A DNA stretch of 64,000 bases from Streptomyces fagopyri. GTDB taxonomy: Bacteria; Actinomycetota; Actinomycetes; Streptomycetales; Streptomycetaceae. The notes below the pieces were generated by a model, which was given only the letters and a program-made list of their open reading frames with translations, did no database searches and was not told the origin of the DNA. Where the stretch lies: the NCBI RefSeq assembly GCF_009498275.1, contig NZ_CP045643.1, positions 1,426,001 to 1,490,000 of the forward strand. The letters run 5' to 3'. Positions within the stretch are counted from its first letter, which is position 1; every line of letters begins with the position of its first letter. Of this stretch, positions 61,798-64,000 are shown in pieces. Position numbers and translations under genes: made by a program.

Positions 61798-62334
61798 TCA
61801 CCGGAGCGCGAACGACGCCCGCTGCTGCCAGCTCGTTCCGTCGTGGACCATCAGATCGACCGACGACACGCGGGCAGTGACGGGAAGTCGGCCGCGAACG
61901 TCGGACTCGGCTTCCTCCAGCACGGCATCGTCTTGCCCTTGGGCGATGGTCAGATGCGGGACGACCTCGTCGAACTGCCCACCGAACGGCGGGGCCTCCG
62001 GCCACCGTTGCGCGATCGCCTCGGTGAGCCGACGGAGCGGTAGGTCCGGTTCGGGAACGAGATACAAGATTCCCGGGAATCGCCCGCAGTGCTCGAACCG
62101 GGCCTCGAAGGGCCGGTGACGCCCGATCACTTCTCCGATGGCAGCACGAGCACCGTCGTCGATGCGGCTCTCGTCGAGAAACGGAAAGAGGACGGTGACA
62201 TGCGCCGGAACACCCGCACGGGCTGAAGGGTCCAGTCGGTCACGCCACGCTCGAACAGCAGGTTCTGCCTCGGGGACCCTCACGATGAGTCCCGACTGCC
62301 CTGCCTGGAACTCACCTGAGTGGTCGCCTGCCAT
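61798..62334 (-). CDS. 2'-5' RNA ligase superfamily protein
   Basis: 178 residues from the ATG at 62334. Two H-x-T motifs mark the 2H phosphoesterase fold: HVT in GVPAHVTVLFPF and HLT in EVVPHLTIAQGQ. The spacing of about 80 residues and overall length match LigT-like/cyclic phosphodiesterase proteins, which act on 2',3'-cyclic phosphates or 2'-5' bonds in RNA. No RNA-repair partners are adjacent, so the substrate is open. The 270-bp gap that follows holds no gene. Confidence 0.85.
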   Translation of the reverse strand: MAGDHSGEFQAGQSGLIVRVPEAEPAVRAWRDRLDPSARAGVPAHVTVLFPFLDESRIDDGARAAIGEVIGRHRPFEARFEHCGRFPGILYLVPEPDLPLRRLTEAIAQRWPEAPPFGGQFDEVVPHLTIAQGQDDAVLEEAESDVRGRLPVTARVSSVDLMVHDGTSWQQRASFALR

Positions 62335-62605
62335 CGCACATATGTACCAGCGAGCCCAGAACGACAGCGACCCGATTAAGATCGCGGGCGGTTGAACCGG
62401 CTGCCGACACCCAACGCGATCCTCGCTCAGGTGGGGCCAATCGACTCGTTCACGACGAGCGCCCCAGGTCCACCGCCACTGGCGCCACCGCTGAGGCCTG
62501 CGACGAAGCCCGTGGGTCACGGAGGCCGGACGGCGTTTCGAGAAGTGCCGGGCAGTCACCAGTAGGGTTCTGGCGGAACCTTGCAACAAGTCAGGAGTGT
62601 GCCGG

Positions 62606-63599
62606 ATGGCTCGGGTCGCGGTGTTCTCCGCGGGATCGTGGGGAACGGCCATGGCGAAGGTCTTCGCCGACGCCGGGAACAACGTCATGGCCCACGCCCG
62701 TCGGGACGAAGTCGTCGACGCCATCAACACCCGGCATCAAAACCCCCGCTACTTCCCCGGTGTCCTCCTGCCGTCCCGTGTGCGGGCGACAAAAGACACG
62801 ACGTTCGCCCTCTCCGGCGCGCAGTACCTGGTGCTGTCTGTCCCGGCGCAGACACTGCGGGACAACCTCACCCACTGGGCTCGATACATCGGGCCGGACA
62901 CGCTCGTCGTCAGCCTGATGAAGGGCATCGAGACGGACACCGGGCTGCGTATGTCGGAGGTGATCCATGAGGTGACGGGCATCCCGTTCGAGCGGATCGC
63001 CGTCCTGTCCGGGCCCAACCTCGCGGGGGAAGTCGCCGGCGGGCAGCCGGCCGCATCCGTCATCGCCTGCCCCGACGAGACCGCGGCCGCCGCGCTGCAA
63101 ACCGCCTGCCACACCCCCTACTTCCGCCCGTACACGACGGCGGATATGACGGGCTGCGAGCTCGGCGGCGCCACCAAAAACGTCATCGCCCTCGCCGTCG
63201 GACTCGCGACCGGCCTCGGCCTGGGCGACAACGCCCGCGCCCTGCTCATCACCCGCGGCCTCGCAGAGACCGCCCGGCTCGGCGCCGCGCTCGGCGCCGA
63301 CCCACTGACCTCCTCCGGCCTCGCCGGCGCCGGCGACCTCATCGCCCCTGTCCCGCAACCGGACCTTCGGCGAGCGCCTCGGGCAGGGCATGACCCTCGG
63401 CCAGGCCGCGCGGGCGACGAACCAGACCGCAGAGGGCGTGAAGTCCTGCCGGGCGATCCGGCACCTGGCCCGGGAACACGGGGTCGAGATGCCGATCACC
63501 GAAGTCGTCACCGCGGTGATCGACGGCATGACAACAGTGAAGGACGCAGCCGCAGCCCTGATGTCACGAAGCCCCAAGCCCGAACTCTACGGCGCCTGA
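62606..63599 (+). pseudogene. gpsA: Glycerol-3-phosphate dehydrogenase gene with frameshift
   Basis: From the ATG at 62606 the protein reads VAVFSAGSWGTAMAKVFADA (NAD-binding GxGxxG with Ser-Ala at its start), VVSLMKGIETDTGLRMSEVI, LSGPNLAGEVAGGQPAASVI, ELGGATKNVIALAVGLATGL and LTSSGLAGAGDLIA. At about 63346 roughly 14 bases expected for ATCSSP are missing. The family then continues in another frame as SRNRTFGERLGQGMTLGQA to SRSPKPELYGA and stop at 63599. Unless an assembly error, the enzyme (DHAP to sn-glycerol-3-phosphate) is inactive here. The 3' end is duplicated at 18683-18873. Confidence 0.82.
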
Positions 63600-63865
63600 T
63601 AGGACTTCGACGTCTCCCCTCGGACCCGGCGCCGTCTGCTGCCCCAAGACCCATTCCCGCCACCCCTGTCACCTGGCTGCCCACGACCACCGGCCGCACC
63701 CCCGCGCGGGGCCGTCGCCAGCCGCCGTCCGGGCGCGGGGATCCCGAGGTGCAGGGTCATCTCGGCGCCGCTACGGCGCGGTTCGACCTCGACGCCGGAC
63801 GTGCAGCCGGCGGCAAGATCGTCAAAGACTTGGGCCATCTGCTGCATGGCAAGCTCAGTGCTCAT
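63587..63865 (-). CDS. Possible small protein at window edge
   Basis: From the ATG at 63865 the minus strand reads MSTELAMQQMAQVFDDLAAG then VEVEPRRSGAEMTLHLGIPA. The first 50 residues look coding. The rest is Gly/Arg-rich and runs to the gpsA stop. No ribosome-binding site stands out. The last 400 bp of the window otherwise show no convincing gene. Confidence 0.28.
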   Translation of the reverse strand: MSTELAMQQMAQVFDDLAAGCTSGVEVEPRRSGAEMTLHLGIPAPGRRLATAPRGGAAGGRGQPGDRGGGNGSWGSRRRRVRGETSKSYQAP

Positions 63866-64000
63866 CGCAAGCGAGCTCTTGCTGAGCGGCAGAAGCACGC
63901 GCGGCCTCCTCGCCGCTGCCCACTTCAACGACGGCCGCTGGCCTTTACTCCAGAGGATCCGCACCCAAAACCGATGGCGTCGCGGTGGCGCCCTGCGGTA

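Noticed and set aside
2..64000. Long minus- or plus-strand open frames over known genes, such as 1128-2447, 6132-7799, 36398-38275 and 42270-44453
   Set aside because: They are Arg/Gly/Pro-rich shadows of real genes caused by high GC. None has family motifs or a ribosome-binding site.

Overview
The window is very GC-rich, with strong third-position G/C bias, GTG/TTG starts and typical actinomycete families: a chitinase with a DasR-like operator, an ECF sigma factor, an LCP protein, NB-ARC/TPR proteins and a MurJ paralogue. It is almost certainly Streptomyces or a close relative. No rRNA or tRNA gene was recognised.

Left part (1 to about 18 kb) is tidy chromosome: an alpha/beta hydrolase cut by the window edge, a secreted chitinase, an AhpD-like protein, an ABC transporter followed by its NarL-type two-component pair (4.7-8.6 kb), an MFS exporter divergent from an IclR regulator, an SDR, a lysA-like gene with a small partner, a universal stress protein, an aquaglyceroporin and an enoyl-CoA hydratase-like protein.

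From about 18.1 kb the sequence becomes a graveyard and defence-like island. It holds a 3' fragment of gpsA, a twice-frameshifted ATPase gene, a GTG-started STAND protein (NB-ARC plus TPR) with a small partner sharing its N-terminal motif, an AbiE-like pair whose second gene is frameshifted, and three clusters of decayed type I-E-like CRISPR repeats with no cas genes. Between 26.0 and 31.0 kb four insertion sequences are nested: an IS5-family element holds an IS110, which holds an IS630, which holds an IS3. The IS110 left end keeps a bridge-RNA-like region whose four guide segments match its own target and donor ends. The IS630 sits inside one of them. An ISL3 element at 32.5-35.0 kb carries a Suppressor-of-Fused-type gene.

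From 36 to 46.9 kb ordinary genes return: two TetR-flanked oxidoreductase loci, a secreted protein, an ECF sigma factor with its membrane partner, an LCP protein, a PASTA protein and a lipoprotein. From 47 to 53 kb there is a second scrap zone (integrase, MmyB-like, IS630 and pentapeptide-repeat fragments, and an intact IS5 with a TAA target duplication) with a few small intact genes.

Right part (53.9-64 kb): a second-type MurJ flippase, a tightly overlapping three-gene operon (complete tyrosine recombinase, small HTH protein, zinc-ribbon-rich degenerate recombinase), an SMI1-like protein, a second IS630, a 2'-5' RNA ligase-like protein and a frameshifted gpsA. The 3' end of that gpsA is duplicated at 18.7 kb in the same orientation, so roughly 44.7 kb of accessory DNA lies between two direct repeats.
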